Positions 25,175 to 34,522 of a stretch of 64,000 nt of DNA are shown one piece after another (position 1 is the first letter of the stretch; every line of letters begins with the position of its first letter). Below the pieces are notes generated by a model, which was given only the letters and a program-made list of their open reading frames with translations, did no database searches and was not told the origin of the DNA. This DNA comes from Aquirufa rosea. GTDB taxonomy: Bacteria; Bacteroidota; Bacteroidia; Cytophagales; Spirosomataceae. The position numbers and the translations under genes were made by a program. The stretch spans positions 411,526 to 475,525 of the forward strand of contig NZ_SDHY01000003.1 in the NCBI RefSeq assembly GCF_004118285.1. Direction: 5' to 3'.

Positions 25175-26427
25175 TCCTCTTTTTTAGGACTATTCATTCG
25201 CATTTTTTCTTCGGCTGAGTTTTCTGCAGGCCGATAAAAAACGGGATTTACATCCAAATCAGGCAAGTATTTTTGGGCAACCCAGTGTCCGGGATAATTA
25301 TGTGGATATTTGTAATCTGCCCCATAATTTAAATCTTTCATCAATTTAGTAGGGGCATTTCTTAGGTGTAGGGGGACGGGCAAATTGCCTGTTTTTTCAA
25401 CAAAAGCTAAGGCCTCATCAATGGCCAAATAGGCCGAATTACTTTTTGGTGAATTAGCTAAATATATAACCGTTTGTGAAAGGATAATTCTGGATTCAGG
25501 ATTTCCAATCACACGAATGGCATCAAAACAGGACTGTGCCAACAGTAAGGCATTGGGATTAGCTAAGCCGATATCTTCCGAAGCTAAAATCAATAATCTA
25601 CGGGCGATGAATTCTAGGGATTCTCCACCATGCAACATCCGGGCGAGCCAATAGACAGCTGCATTGGCATCAGAACCACGGATGGATTTAATGAAGGCAG
25701 AGATGATATCGTAATGTTGTTCACCGTCCTTGTCGTACAAGGCTAGATTTTTTTGTAGCCTTTCGGTGACTAAGGCATTAGTAATCACGAGTTCATTAGA
25801 CTGAGCTGAGCTGATCAGTAATTCAAATAAATTGTAAAGCTTTCTACCATCTCCTCCTGAAAAATGATACAAGGCATCGGTTTCCTGCAAGGTTATTTTT
25901 TTGCCTTGGCATAGCGGGTCCATTTCGATGGCTTTTTCCAACATTTGTACCATGTGGGATTCCAACAGAGGTTGTAGCACATAGACTTGACATCTGGAAA
26001 GTAAGGCAGAAATAACCTCAAAAGATGGATTTTCAGTGGTAGCACCAATCAGCGTTACGATACCTTTTTCAACGGCCCCCAACAAGGAGTCTTGCTGTGA
26101 TTTAGAAAAACGGTGAATCTCATCGATAAAAAGTATGGGGGAATTAGCCTCAAACATGCGGTTTTTCTTGGCTAGCTCCAGCGTTTCTCTTACTTCTTTT
26201 ACTCCGGACGAAATGGCCGATAGGGTGTAGATCGTTCGTTTCAGAGAGGTCGCCAATAAGCTAGCTAAGGTGGTCTTACCTACACCAGGAGGTCCCCAAA
26301 GGATGCATGAAGGCAGATGACCTGCGTCTATAGCCCTTCTTAAAGGTCCCTGAGGACCCATCAAATGTTCTTGTCCAATGTAGTCCTCCAATCGGGTAGG
26401 ACGCATTCTTTCGGCTAAAGGCTGCAT
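25171..26427 (-). CDS. rarA: Replication-associated recombination protein A (RarA/MgsA)
   Basis: A 418-residue AAA+ ATPase that acts at stalled replication forks. Walker A is GPPGVGKTTLA, Walker B is FIDEIHRFSKSQQD, and sensor 1 is in GATTENPSFEV. The C-terminal part has the tetramerisation region with GSDANAAVYWLARML and ASEDIGLANPNAL, both family-specific. The N-terminus MQPLAERMRPTRLEDYIGQEHLMG is typical. Single-gene unit on the minus strand. Confidence 0.95.
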   Translation of the reverse strand: MQPLAERMRPTRLEDYIGQEHLMGPQGPLRRAIDAGHLPSCILWGPPGVGKTTLASLLATSLKRTIYTLSAISSGVKEVRETLELAKKNRMFEANSPILFIDEIHRFSKSQQDSLLGAVEKGIVTLIGATTENPSFEVISALLSRCQVYVLQPLLESHMVQMLEKAIEMDPLCQGKKITLQETDALYHFSGGDGRKLYNLFELLISSAQSNELVITNALVTERLQKNLALYDKDGEQHYDIISAFIKSIRGSDANAAVYWLARMLHGGESLEFIARRLLILASEDIGLANPNALLLAQSCFDAIRVIGNPESRIILSQTVIYLANSPKSNSAYLAIDEALAFVEKTGNLPVPLHLRNAPTKLMKDLNYGADYKYPHNYPGHWVAQKYLPDLDVNPVFYRPAENSAEEKMRMNSPKKED

Positions 26428-26480
26428 AGGCTTCGAAGTTACGGTTTTTCGTTAATTCTGCTGAAGCTATTCCTGAAATC

Positions 26481-26544
26481 AGGATAAATAATCTCAGAAA
26501 AGGATAAATAATTCATTTAGAATTCTAAATTTGAAGGATAAATA
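26481..26544. repeat. Three direct repeats of AGGATAAATA
   Basis: AGGATAAATA starts at 26481, 26501 and 26535. The copies flank and follow the promoter-like box of the TIM-barrel gene. Spacing is 20 and then 34 nt. They could be binding sites for a regulator of that gene. Confidence 0.5.
26526..26533 (+). promoter_or_regulatory. Promoter -7 box for the TIM-barrel epimerase gene
   Basis: TAAATTTG matches TAnnTTTG, 23 nt upstream of the ATG at 26557 and between repeats two and three of AGGATAAATA. Confidence 0.45.
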
Positions 26545-26556
26545 AATCTAAAAATT

Positions 26557-27480
26557 ATGAATTCATCACGTCGATCATTTTTACAGAAGAGTGCATTAGC
26601 TCTAGGTGCTACCGCTTTTACATCTTCTACTTGGGAAGCTTTGGCCAATGTTAAAGCGAAAAAAATAGTAGGAGTTCAATTATATTCCATTCGGGAAGAT
26701 ATGAAAGCTGACCCTATGGGAACTTTAACTAAATTGGCAGAAATGGGCTACAAATATGTAGAACACGCTAATTATGTGAATCGTAAGTTCTACGGTTGGT
26801 CTGCTCAAGAGTTCAAAAAGCGACTTGACGATTTAGGATTAAAAATGCCTAGTGGTCATACGGTGATGGGAAAGCCACATTGGGATGAATCAAAAAAAGA
26901 ATTTACTGATTTATGGAAATATACGGTAGAAGACGCAGCTGTTTGTGGTCAGGAAATCGTTATCAGTCCGTCCTTGGATAAGTCGATTCGTACTTCTTCT
27001 AGCTTATTCAAGACCTATATGGATGTATTCAATAAGTCGGGAGAATTATGTCAAAAATTTGGCATGCGTTTTGGTTACCATAACCATGATTTTGAATTTT
27101 CTGAGAAATTAGACGGTGTAACTTTGTTTGATTTAATCATGCAGAACACAGATTCTAAATTGGTAGCACAACAGTTGGATATAGGTAATATGATCAACGG
27201 AGGTGGTGTGCCTGCGGAAATTTTGAAGAAATACCCTGGTCGTTTTGTATCCATGCACGTAAAAGATGAGATACCTGCAGCTGCAGGACATGGTGAGAAA
27301 TATGAAAGTACGATCTTAGGAACGGGAATTATCTCTGTGTTAGAGATGGTGAAATTAGGAGAGAAGAAGGGCGGAACGAAGCATTTCATCATTGAGCAAG
27401 AGTCCTACCAAGGTAAGAAACCGATAGACTGCGTACGTGAGGATTTAGAAATCATGAAAAAATGGGGATATGCTTCCTAA
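26557..27480 (+). CDS. Tat-exported sugar isomerase/epimerase (xylose-isomerase-like TIM barrel)
   Basis: A 307-residue protein. The N-terminus NSSRRSFLQKSALALGA is a textbook twin-arginine signal (SRRxFLxK), so it is exported folded. The rest is an AP-endonuclease-2/xylose-isomerase TIM barrel: VGVQLYSIREDMKADP, GYHNHDFEF (metal His), QQLDIGNMINGG (Asp) and HVKDEIPAAAGHGEKYESTILGTG. This subfamily often lies with Gfo/Idh/MocA and DUF1080 proteins in keto-sugar gene sets, which also occur at 36.7-41 kb here. The reaction itself is not proven. A strong terminator follows. Confidence 0.9.
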   Translation: MNSSRRSFLQKSALALGATAFTSSTWEALANVKAKKIVGVQLYSIREDMKADPMGTLTKLAEMGYKYVEHANYVNRKFYGWSAQEFKKRLDDLGLKMPSGHTVMGKPHWDESKKEFTDLWKYTVEDAAVCGQEIVISPSLDKSIRTSSSLFKTYMDVFNKSGELCQKFGMRFGYHNHDFEFSEKLDGVTLFDLIMQNTDSKLVAQQLDIGNMINGGGVPAEILKKYPGRFVSMHVKDEIPAAAGHGEKYESTILGTGIISVLEMVKLGEKKGGTKHFIIEQESYQGKKPIDCVREDLEIMKKWGYAS

Positions 27481-27553
27481 TTCATGAAACATATTATTCC
27501 TTAGTGGGTTTTTAACTATATGGAATAAATTTAAATTACCTGGCAAATTATTG

Positions 27554-27580
27554 AAAGGAAAGGGTTAACCCTTTCCTTTT
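27554..27580 (+). terminator. Intrinsic terminator after the TIM-barrel gene
   Basis: AAAGGAAAGGG, TTAA loop, CCCTTTCCTTT: a perfect 11-bp stem running into T-rich sequence, 74 nt after the stop at 27480. Confidence 0.8.
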
Positions 27581-27600
27581 GTTTGCTTAAAAACGACCAA

Positions 27601-28938
27601 ATGATGAAAAGAATATTGACATTAGCACCGCTGCTTTTTGTGAGTTCATGGGCTTTTTCTCAAGCTGCACTTAAGAGCAGTATTAATCAAAAAGCTCAAG
27701 CCATTGAATCAAAAACCATTGCTTGGAGAAGGGATTTTCATGAGCATCCTGAATTGGGGAATAATGAGATTCGGACTGCGAGTATCATAGCGGCCCATTT
27801 GAGATCCTTGGGTATAGAGGTTCAAGAGAAAGTGGCTAAAACGGGAGTAGTGGGTATTTTAAAGGGAGGGAAGCCTGGTCCTGTGGTAGCACTTCGTGCT
27901 GATATGGATGGATTACCAGTAACGGAACGGGGAGATTTACCGTTTAAGTCAAAGGTCATGACGGAATATAACGGTCAAAAAACGGGCGTGATGCATGCTT
28001 GTGGACATGACAGCCACATGGCCATATTGATGTCGGTAGCGGAGGTGTTAGCTTCTGAAAAGGCCAATTTGGCGGGTACGGTAAAATTTATTTTTCAACC
28101 TGCCGAGGAAGGTGTTTATGGGGCTAGGGGAGAAAAGATTGTTTCAGGGGCAGAATTAATGGTCCAGGAAGGTGTTTTGGAGAACCCCAAAGTGGATGCC
28201 ATTTTTGGTTTACACATCATGGCGGAGGCTGCTGCAGGTACGATCGAATACCGTCCGGGTGCCACCATGGCGGCGGTAGACGAATTGGATATTCAGGTAA
28301 AAGGCAAGCAATCGCACGGGGCTTATCCTTGGCAAGGGATAGATCCTATTGTCATTTCTTCTCAAATTATCATGGGATTACAGACGATTGTTAGTCGGAA
28401 CGTCAACCTGCCAGAGAACCCGGCCATCGTAACGGTTGGGGCTATTCACAGTGGAATTCGTTACAATATTATACCCGAGAGTGCAAGTATGATTGGAACC
28501 ATTCGGACCTTTGGCACAGAACAAAGGAAATTGGTTCATCAGCGAATCACCGATATAGCGACTAACATTGCCAAAAGTGGAGGTGCTGTGGCGGATGTAC
28601 ACATAGGTACGGGCTATCCTGCCACAGTGAATGATGAAAAATTAGTGGATAAAATGCTTCCGACGCTTATTCAGTTAAATGGCTCAGACAAGGTACTTTT
28701 GAAGCCAGCGCATACGGGAGCGGAGGACTTTAGTTATTTTCAAGAAAAAGTGCCAGGATTCTTTTTCTTTTTAGGCGGAAGACCCTTAGACAAATTGCAT
28801 CTTCCAGTGGCTAGTCATCATACACCTGATTTTCAGATAGATGAGTCTGGCTTTCAGCTAGGAGTGAAGGCTTTAAGCCATTTAGTAGTAGATTATTTTG
28901 AGCAAGCGATGCCTGCAACTAAAAAGAGTAAGAAATAA
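27601..28938 (+). CDS. M20 family amidohydrolase (hippurate/N-acyl-amino-acid hydrolase type), exported
   Basis: A 445-residue metal-dependent amidohydrolase. A signal peptide (to about residue 20, ending SSWAFSQ) places it in the periplasm. The metal-site motifs of the M20D group are clear: LRADMDGLPV, HACGHDSHMA, FQPAEEG, then the dimerisation domain with KGKQSHGAYPWQGIDP, and AHTGAEDFSYF near the C-terminus. Substrates are probably N-acylated amino acids or peptides. I chose the ATG pair at 27601, because the upstream TTG would put extra residues before the signal. A terminator stands on each side, so this is a single-gene unit. Confidence 0.92.
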   Translation: MMKRILTLAPLLFVSSWAFSQAALKSSINQKAQAIESKTIAWRRDFHEHPELGNNEIRTASIIAAHLRSLGIEVQEKVAKTGVVGILKGGKPGPVVALRADMDGLPVTERGDLPFKSKVMTEYNGQKTGVMHACGHDSHMAILMSVAEVLASEKANLAGTVKFIFQPAEEGVYGARGEKIVSGAELMVQEGVLENPKVDAIFGLHIMAEAAAGTIEYRPGATMAAVDELDIQVKGKQSHGAYPWQGIDPIVISSQIIMGLQTIVSRNVNLPENPAIVTVGAIHSGIRYNIIPESASMIGTIRTFGTEQRKLVHQRITDIATNIAKSGGAVADVHIGTGYPATVNDEKLVDKMLPTLIQLNGSDKVLLKPAHTGAEDFSYFQEKVPGFFFFLGGRPLDKLHLPVASHHTPDFQIDESGFQLGVKALSHLVVDYFEQAMPATKKSKK

Positions 28939-28945
28939 AAATAGG

Positions 28946-28974
28946 ACTGTCCTTATAAAGACTAGGACGGTTTT
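28946..28974 (+). terminator. Intrinsic terminator after the M20 amidohydrolase gene
   Basis: ACTGTCCT pairs with AGGACGGT (one G-T wobble, 10-nt loop), followed by TTTT. It isolates the amidohydrolase from the rhamnose operon. Confidence 0.65.
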
Positions 28975-29013
28975 AACTTAGCAAGATTTAATTTTACTGA
29001 AAAAAAAGGAGAT

Positions 29014-31137
29014 ATGTCCCAAAATTATCAGCATGTATCCTACCTATGGGAGGAATCAAAAGCAGCATCTTTATCTGGAAACGAGGTAGATTTATTTATT
29101 TATAGGTCCAATATACTTGGAGCAGATTTAAGGATTACGAACTATGGAGGTGGTAATACCTCAGTAAAAATAAAAGATAAAGATCCATTAACTGGGAAAG
29201 AAACGGAGGTCATGTGGATTAAAGGTTCTGGTGGGGACATTGGTACCTTGAAAAAATCGGGTTGTGCGGCCTTGTATTTGGATCGTTTATTGAGTTTAGA
29301 AAATGTTTACAGGGGTTTAGAGCACGAAGATGAGATGGTGGAATTATTCAATCACTGCATCTTTGATTTGGCATCTAAAGCTCCATCCATCGATACGCCA
29401 TTACATGGTTTCTTGCCATTTAAGCATATTGACCACTTGCATCCAGATGCAGCGATTGCCATTGCTGCGGCTAAGGATGGGAAAAAGATCACAGAAGAGT
29501 TGTTTGGTGGTCAAATCGGTTGGGTAGGCTGGCAACGTCCGGGTTTTGACTTAGGATTGCAGTTGCGTGCTTGTTTACAAGAAGCAGCCACTAAAGGCAT
29601 TGAATTGCGGGGTATCATGCTGGGATCACATGGATTGTTCACTTGGGCAGATACTTCATATGATTGCTATTTGAATACCTTGGACGTAATTGAAAAATGT
29701 GCGGAATATATTAAGCAGAACGAAGGGAAAAATAGGCCTGTTTTTGGTGGAGCAAAAATAGCTTCATTGGAAACGGGTAAACGTATTTCTCAAGCAAAAG
29801 CAATAGCTCCAGTCTTGAGAGGATTTTGTTCTTCTCATGTGCAAATGATTGGACATTTTTCTGATGATGAACGTGTACTGCAGTTCATCAATTCCAATGA
29901 TTTGGACATATTAGCCCCATTGGGCACCTCTTGTCCAGATCACTTCTTGCGAACCAAGATTTCTCCATTGGTCTTGAACTTAAAACCAGACCAGGATTTA
30001 TCTGATGTAGAGGGCATTAAATCACAAATTCAACCATTATTTGAGGCTTATCGTGCCATGTATGCGGAGTATCATGCTACCTGTGCCCGACCAAATAGTC
30101 CTGCCATGCGTGACCCGAACCCTGTGGTAATTTTATACCCAGGAGTAGGTATGTTTACCTTTGCTAAGGATAAGCAAACGGCTCGTGTGGCTGCTGAGTT
30201 CTACACCAATGCCATCAATGTGATGCGTGGTGCGGAGGCAATCTCCAAATATACTTCTTTGCCACGTCAAGAGGCTTTTGATATCGAATATTGGTTATTA
30301 GAAGAGGCTAAATTACAGCGTCTTCCTAAGCCTAAAAGCATGTCGGGTCGTGTTGCCTTTGTAACAGGATCTGCAGGAGGAATTGGTAAGGCAATAGCTA
30401 AGAAAATGGCTCAAGAAGGTGCCTGCGTGGTCATTAATGACGTGAATGCGGAGCGTATGGAAGAAGCCAAAAAGGAATTTGTTTCCTTATTTGGAAAGGA
30501 TTCTGTTTCCACGGTTTTAGCAGATGTTACGAGTCAAGAGTCCATAGAAAATGCTTTAGGCGAGGCTTGCTTGGCCTTTGGTGGAGTGGATGTAATTGTT
30601 AATAACGCTGGAATTAGTATTTCCAAAGGAATTTTAGAGCATACTCAACAGGATTGGGATCGCTTGTTTGATATTTTAGTGAAAGGACAGTTTTTGGTCA
30701 GCCAAGCAGCTGTGGCCATCATGAGAAAGCAAAATTTGGGTGGTGATATCGTGAATATTGTTTCCAAGAATGCTTTTGTGGCTGGTCCAAACAACGCAGG
30801 ATATGGTTCTGCCAAAGCAGCTCAGGCACATATGACTCGACTTCTAGCTGCCGAATTAGGTCCTGATCGTATTCGAGTAAATACGGTTAACCCTGATGCC
30901 GTGATTGCTGATTCCAACATTTGGGCAGGCGGTTGGGCTGAAGGACGTGCTAAAGCTTATGGAATTAAAGTAGAGGAGTTGCCTGCATTTTATGCTAAAC
31001 GTACTTTATTAAATCAATCCATTTTACCTGAGGATATTGCCAATGCTTGTTATGCCTTTGTAGGAGGTTTATTGAATAAATCGACTGGTAATGCATTGAA
31101 CGTAGATGGTGGAGTAGCCGCAGGATTTTTACGTTAA
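29014..31137 (+). CDS. rhaEW: Bifunctional rhamnulose-1-phosphate aldolase / L-lactaldehyde dehydrogenase
   Basis: A 707-residue fusion. Residues 1-430 are a class II aldolase/adducin-type domain (GGGNTSVKIKD, TPLHGFLPF, LGSHGLFTW with Zn-binding His) that splits L-rhamnulose-1-phosphate into DHAP and L-lactaldehyde. Residues 440-707 are a short-chain dehydrogenase: TGSAGGIG near 451, NNAG, and the catalytic YGSAK with Tyr597 and Lys601. This is the known RhaEW architecture, where the dehydrogenase oxidises the aldehyde to L-lactate. An AAGGAGA sequence precedes the ATG, a good Shine-Dalgarno for a Bacteroidota gene. First gene of the rha-lut operon. Confidence 0.94.
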   Translation: MSQNYQHVSYLWEESKAASLSGNEVDLFIYRSNILGADLRITNYGGGNTSVKIKDKDPLTGKETEVMWIKGSGGDIGTLKKSGCAALYLDRLLSLENVYRGLEHEDEMVELFNHCIFDLASKAPSIDTPLHGFLPFKHIDHLHPDAAIAIAAAKDGKKITEELFGGQIGWVGWQRPGFDLGLQLRACLQEAATKGIELRGIMLGSHGLFTWADTSYDCYLNTLDVIEKCAEYIKQNEGKNRPVFGGAKIASLETGKRISQAKAIAPVLRGFCSSHVQMIGHFSDDERVLQFINSNDLDILAPLGTSCPDHFLRTKISPLVLNLKPDQDLSDVEGIKSQIQPLFEAYRAMYAEYHATCARPNSPAMRDPNPVVILYPGVGMFTFAKDKQTARVAAEFYTNAINVMRGAEAISKYTSLPRQEAFDIEYWLLEEAKLQRLPKPKSMSGRVAFVTGSAGGIGKAIAKKMAQEGACVVINDVNAERMEEAKKEFVSLFGKDSVSTVLADVTSQESIENALGEACLAFGGVDVIVNNAGISISKGILEHTQQDWDRLFDILVKGQFLVSQAAVAIMRKQNLGGDIVNIVSKNAFVAGPNNAGYGSAKAAQAHMTRLLAAELGPDRIRVNTVNPDAVIADSNIWAGGWAEGRAKAYGIKVEELPAFYAKRTLLNQSILPEDIANACYAFVGGLLNKSTGNALNVDGGVAAGFLR

Positions 31138-31148
31138 GAGGGAAATAG

Positions 31149-32420
31149 ATGTTTATTAGAGAAAAATTACATGACCACAACGCGCAACGGATAGCGGCGC
31201 ACGAAAGAAAATATGCATTTATTCAATCGGAGAATGCTATCCCTGCTGATTTAATAAGCAAATTAAAAGATTTTCAGATCGCGATTCCATCCTGGGCCCT
31301 AGGCACTGGTGGGACGCGATTTGGTCGTTTTTCTGGGGGAGGAGAACCACGCAATTTAGAAGAAAAAATTGCAGATGTGGGTTTATTGCATGCCCTAAAT
31401 CGTTCATCAGGTGCCATTTCCTTACACATTCCTTGGGATAGCACAAATAATCCTACTGCTATCAAGGCATTAGCTGCACAGCATGGATTAGTTTTTGATG
31501 CCGTAAATTCCAATACTTTTCAAGATCAAGCTAATCAAGCATTAAGCTATAAATTTGGTTCTTTGCAACACGTGGATGCTGCTGTGAGAAAACAAGCCAT
31601 CCAACATAACATAGAAGTTATTGAACAAGGCATTGCCCTTGGATCTAAATCATTGACTGTTTGGTTATCAGATGGTTCCTGTTTTCCGGGTCAGCTAAAT
31701 TTTAGAAAGGCTTACGAACGTACGGTAGAAAGTTTGAAAGAGATTTATGGAGCGTTGCCTGGGGATTGGAAGCTTTTCTTGGAATATAAAGCCTATGAGC
31801 CTAATTTTTATTCGACTACCGTGGGTGATTGGGGACAATCCTATTCCATGGTGAATAAATTAGGAGAAAAAGCCTACACCTTGGTGGATTTGGGTCATCA
31901 TTTACCTAATGCGAATATTGAACAAATCGTTGCCCTATTATTAATGGAAGGGAAGTTGGGTGGATTCCACTTCAATGATTCCAAATATGGTGATGATGAT
32001 TTAACCGCTGGTTCTATTAAGCCATATCAATTGTTCTTGATATTCAATGAATTGGTAGATGGTATGGATGCTAAAGGTATGAATCATGCACAAGATTTAG
32101 GTTGGATGATTGATGCCTCACACAATGTGAAAGATCCTTTGGAGGATTTACTACAATCGGTTGAGGCGATTCAAATGGCCTATGCACAAGCCTTATTGGT
32201 GGATCGTAAAGCCTTAGAGGTAGCCAGAAACGCCAATGATGTGGTGGCTTGTCAAGAGATTCTTCAAGCGGCATTTCGCACGGATGTACGTTCCCTTGTG
32301 GCGCAGGCTCGACTAGAATGTGGGGGAGCTTTAGATCCTTTGGCATTGTTCCGTGAACAAGGTATTCGTCAACAATTGATTCAAGATAGGGGTGCAAAAA
32401 CCCAAGCAACGGGTTTATAA
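31149..32420 (+). CDS. rhaI: L-rhamnose isomerase-type sugar isomerase (RhaI family)
   Basis: A 423-residue TIM-barrel isomerase that should convert L-rhamnose into L-rhamnulose. Recognisable blocks are ALGTGGTRFGRF, SLHIPWD, TVWLSDGSCFPGQ, LEYKAYEPNFYST, LVDLGHHLPNANIEQIV and GGFHFNDSKYGDDDL, giving Glu, Asp and His ligands of the Mn site. It is the non-RhaA family common outside enterobacteria. It lies 11 nt after the aldolase fusion and 3 nt before the kinase, so the three are co-transcribed. Confidence 0.92.
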   Translation: MFIREKLHDHNAQRIAAHERKYAFIQSENAIPADLISKLKDFQIAIPSWALGTGGTRFGRFSGGGEPRNLEEKIADVGLLHALNRSSGAISLHIPWDSTNNPTAIKALAAQHGLVFDAVNSNTFQDQANQALSYKFGSLQHVDAAVRKQAIQHNIEVIEQGIALGSKSLTVWLSDGSCFPGQLNFRKAYERTVESLKEIYGALPGDWKLFLEYKAYEPNFYSTTVGDWGQSYSMVNKLGEKAYTLVDLGHHLPNANIEQIVALLLMEGKLGGFHFNDSKYGDDDLTAGSIKPYQLFLIFNELVDGMDAKGMNHAQDLGWMIDASHNVKDPLEDLLQSVEAIQMAYAQALLVDRKALEVARNANDVVACQEILQAAFRTDVRSLVAQARLECGGALDPLALFREQGIRQQLIQDRGAKTQATGL

Positions 32421-32423
32421 GAG

Positions 32424-33815
32424 ATGTCAGCGGTAGAGAAACTTCCAGTTATAGCTATTTTTGATATTGGCAAGACCAATAAGAAGCTTTTTCTTTGGAA
32501 TAAATCCTATCAAATCGTTTGGGAAAAAAGCCAAAATTTTTCTGAAATTCCTGATGAGGATGGATTTATGGGAGAAGATTTGGCAGCGGTTCAATCCTGG
32601 GTTTTATCATCATTTGATGAACTTAGACGAGATAAACGATTTGAAATTTTAGCTTTGAACTTTTCAGGCTATGGAGCCAGTGTTGTTTTTGTAGATGAAC
32701 AAGGGAAGCCTGTTCTACCTTTATATAATTATCTAAAGCCGTTTCCTACTGATTTAGCCTCCCAGTTTTATCAAAAGTATGGTGGAGAATCAGAGGTAGC
32801 TCGTGCAACCGCCTCACCCATATTAGGAAGTTTGAATTCAGGAATGATGGCCTATTGGATGGCTAAGGCTCCCAAAAATCAAGAAAAAGGCATTCGCTGG
32901 ATTTTGCATTGGCCCAATTATTTGTCTAGTATTTTCACCCATCAGTTTTACACGGAATTGACTTCGGTAGGTTGTCATACTCATTTATGGGATTTTGACC
33001 ATCAGCGTTACCATGATTGGGTGAGTCAGGAGGGTTTAATGGAATTCTTACCAGCTACAGTAAAGGCCAATCAGACCTTTACAATTGCTCAAGGTGATTT
33101 GCCAGTGGGTGTGGGTCTACACGATTCATCCTCTGCGCTGATTCCCTATTTAATGCAATTTAAAGAGCCCTTTTTGTTATTATCTACTGGGACTTGGTGT
33201 ATTTCCATGCATCCATTTAATGCGCAGCCATTAACTCCCGTAGAACTGAAAAACGACGTTTTATCTTTTTTACAATTCAATGGTAAGCCCGTTAAAGCCG
33301 CTCGTTTGTTTGCTGGTAATGAGCATGAAATTCAATTGAAAAGATTGCAAGCACATTTTGGGGTTGACAAAAAAGCACATATAAATGTGCCTTATGCTAG
33401 TCAATTAAATGAGAAATTGACTTATCAAATTCAGCATCGTATGCCTTCCATTCAGGAAGCAAGCGCTGTATTTTTGGCCAATTCAGGATTTGACCAGCGA
33501 AATTTAGCCGATTTTGCGAATTTTGAAGAGGCTTATCAGCAGTTGATGGTGGACTTAGTCGTTCAACAAATTTATTCTCTTCGTTTGTTGTTGGATACTT
33601 CACCTGTGGATAGAATCTTGGTCGACGGAGGCTTCAGTAAAAATGAAATATACATGTACCTCTTGGCTTTTGCTTTTCCTAATGTAGCCATTTATGGGGC
33701 AGAAGTGGCACAAGCTAGTTCATTGGGAGCTGCTTTAGCTATACATTCCAGCTGGAATGATCAAGAAATTCCTAGTAATTTAGTTAGCCTAAAAAGATAT
33801 GAAGCATGCGTGTAG
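32424..33815 (+). CDS. FGGY-family carbohydrate kinase, L-rhamnulokinase
   Basis: A 463-residue sugar kinase. The N-terminal phosphate-1 motif is IFDIGKTNKKLFLW, the sugar-side region holds NFSGYGASVVFVD, a central motif is LLLSTGTWCISMHPF, and the C-terminal adenosine motif is ILVDGGFSKNEIYM. The context with the isomerase and rhamnulose-phosphate aldolase makes L-rhamnulose the expected substrate. Its 3' end overlaps lutA by 10 nt, which ties sugar breakdown to lactate oxidation at the translational level. Confidence 0.92.
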   Translation: MSAVEKLPVIAIFDIGKTNKKLFLWNKSYQIVWEKSQNFSEIPDEDGFMGEDLAAVQSWVLSSFDELRRDKRFEILALNFSGYGASVVFVDEQGKPVLPLYNYLKPFPTDLASQFYQKYGGESEVARATASPILGSLNSGMMAYWMAKAPKNQEKGIRWILHWPNYLSSIFTHQFYTELTSVGCHTHLWDFDHQRYHDWVSQEGLMEFLPATVKANQTFTIAQGDLPVGVGLHDSSSALIPYLMQFKEPFLLLSTGTWCISMHPFNAQPLTPVELKNDVLSFLQFNGKPVKAARLFAGNEHEIQLKRLQAHFGVDKKAHINVPYASQLNEKLTYQIQHRMPSIQEASAVFLANSGFDQRNLADFANFEEAYQQLMVDLVVQQIYSLRLLLDTSPVDRILVDGGFSKNEIYMYLLAFAFPNVAIYGAEVAQASSLGAALAIHSSWNDQEIPSNLVSLKRYEACV

Positions 33816-34522
33816 CCTTATTTGTTCCTTGCTATATTGATCAATTTTACCCGCAAGTTGCCATAGCCAGTTTAGAGTTATTGGAAAAATTAGGCTGTGA
33901 GGTTGAGGTTCCTGGAAACCAAACTTGTTGCGGTCAGCCCATGGCGAACTCGGGATTTGCGCACGTGACAGGGGGCTGCGATGCTAATTTTTCCGCCAAT
34001 TTTTCTGGATATGATTACATCGTGGGGCCATCTGGTTCTTGTGTCTTACATTTGAAAGAGCATCATCCTGATGCTAAAATTCGCTCCAGCGTATATGAAA
34101 TTTGTGAATTTTTAGTGGATGTATTGCAGGTGAAAACTTTGCCTTCTTATTTTCCTCATCGAGTGGGATTACATCAAAGTTGCCATGGCCAACGGGGTTT
34201 ACGGATTTCTTCCATGACAGAGCGAAATGAAGCACCATTTTCAAAATTGACCTATTTATTGGATTTAGTGAAGGGTTGTGAATGGAAATATCCAGAAAGA
34301 CAGGATGAGTGCTGTGGATTTGGAGGGACATTTTGCGTGACCGAAGAGGCGGTTTCTGTAAAAATGGGTCAAGATAGAATTCAAGAGCATCAAGCTAACC
34401 AAGTAGATTTTATTATTGGTGCGGATACCTCATGTCTTATGCACATGGAGGGAATTTTAAAGCGTTCTGGATCAAAAGTAGGAGTAAAGCACATTGTAGA
34501 AATATTGAATGCACATGCTTAG
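33806..34522 (+). CDS. lutA: L-lactate utilisation protein LutA, (Fe-S)-binding
   Basis: A 238-residue protein of the LutA/YkgE family. It has two CCG-type cysteine-rich domains, with NQTCCGQPMANSG in the first half and DECCGFGGTFC in the second, which hold an Fe-S cluster used in electron transfer. With LutB and LutC it oxidises L-lactate to pyruvate in a complex found in Bacillus and many other bacteria. It overlaps the kinase before it (10 nt) and lutB after it (14 nt). Confidence 0.94.
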   Translation: MRVALFVPCYIDQFYPQVAIASLELLEKLGCEVEVPGNQTCCGQPMANSGFAHVTGGCDANFSANFSGYDYIVGPSGSCVLHLKEHHPDAKIRSSVYEICEFLVDVLQVKTLPSYFPHRVGLHQSCHGQRGLRISSMTERNEAPFSKLTYLLDLVKGCEWKYPERQDECCGFGGTFCVTEEAVSVKMGQDRIQEHQANQVDFIIGADTSCLMHMEGILKRSGSKVGVKHIVEILNAHA

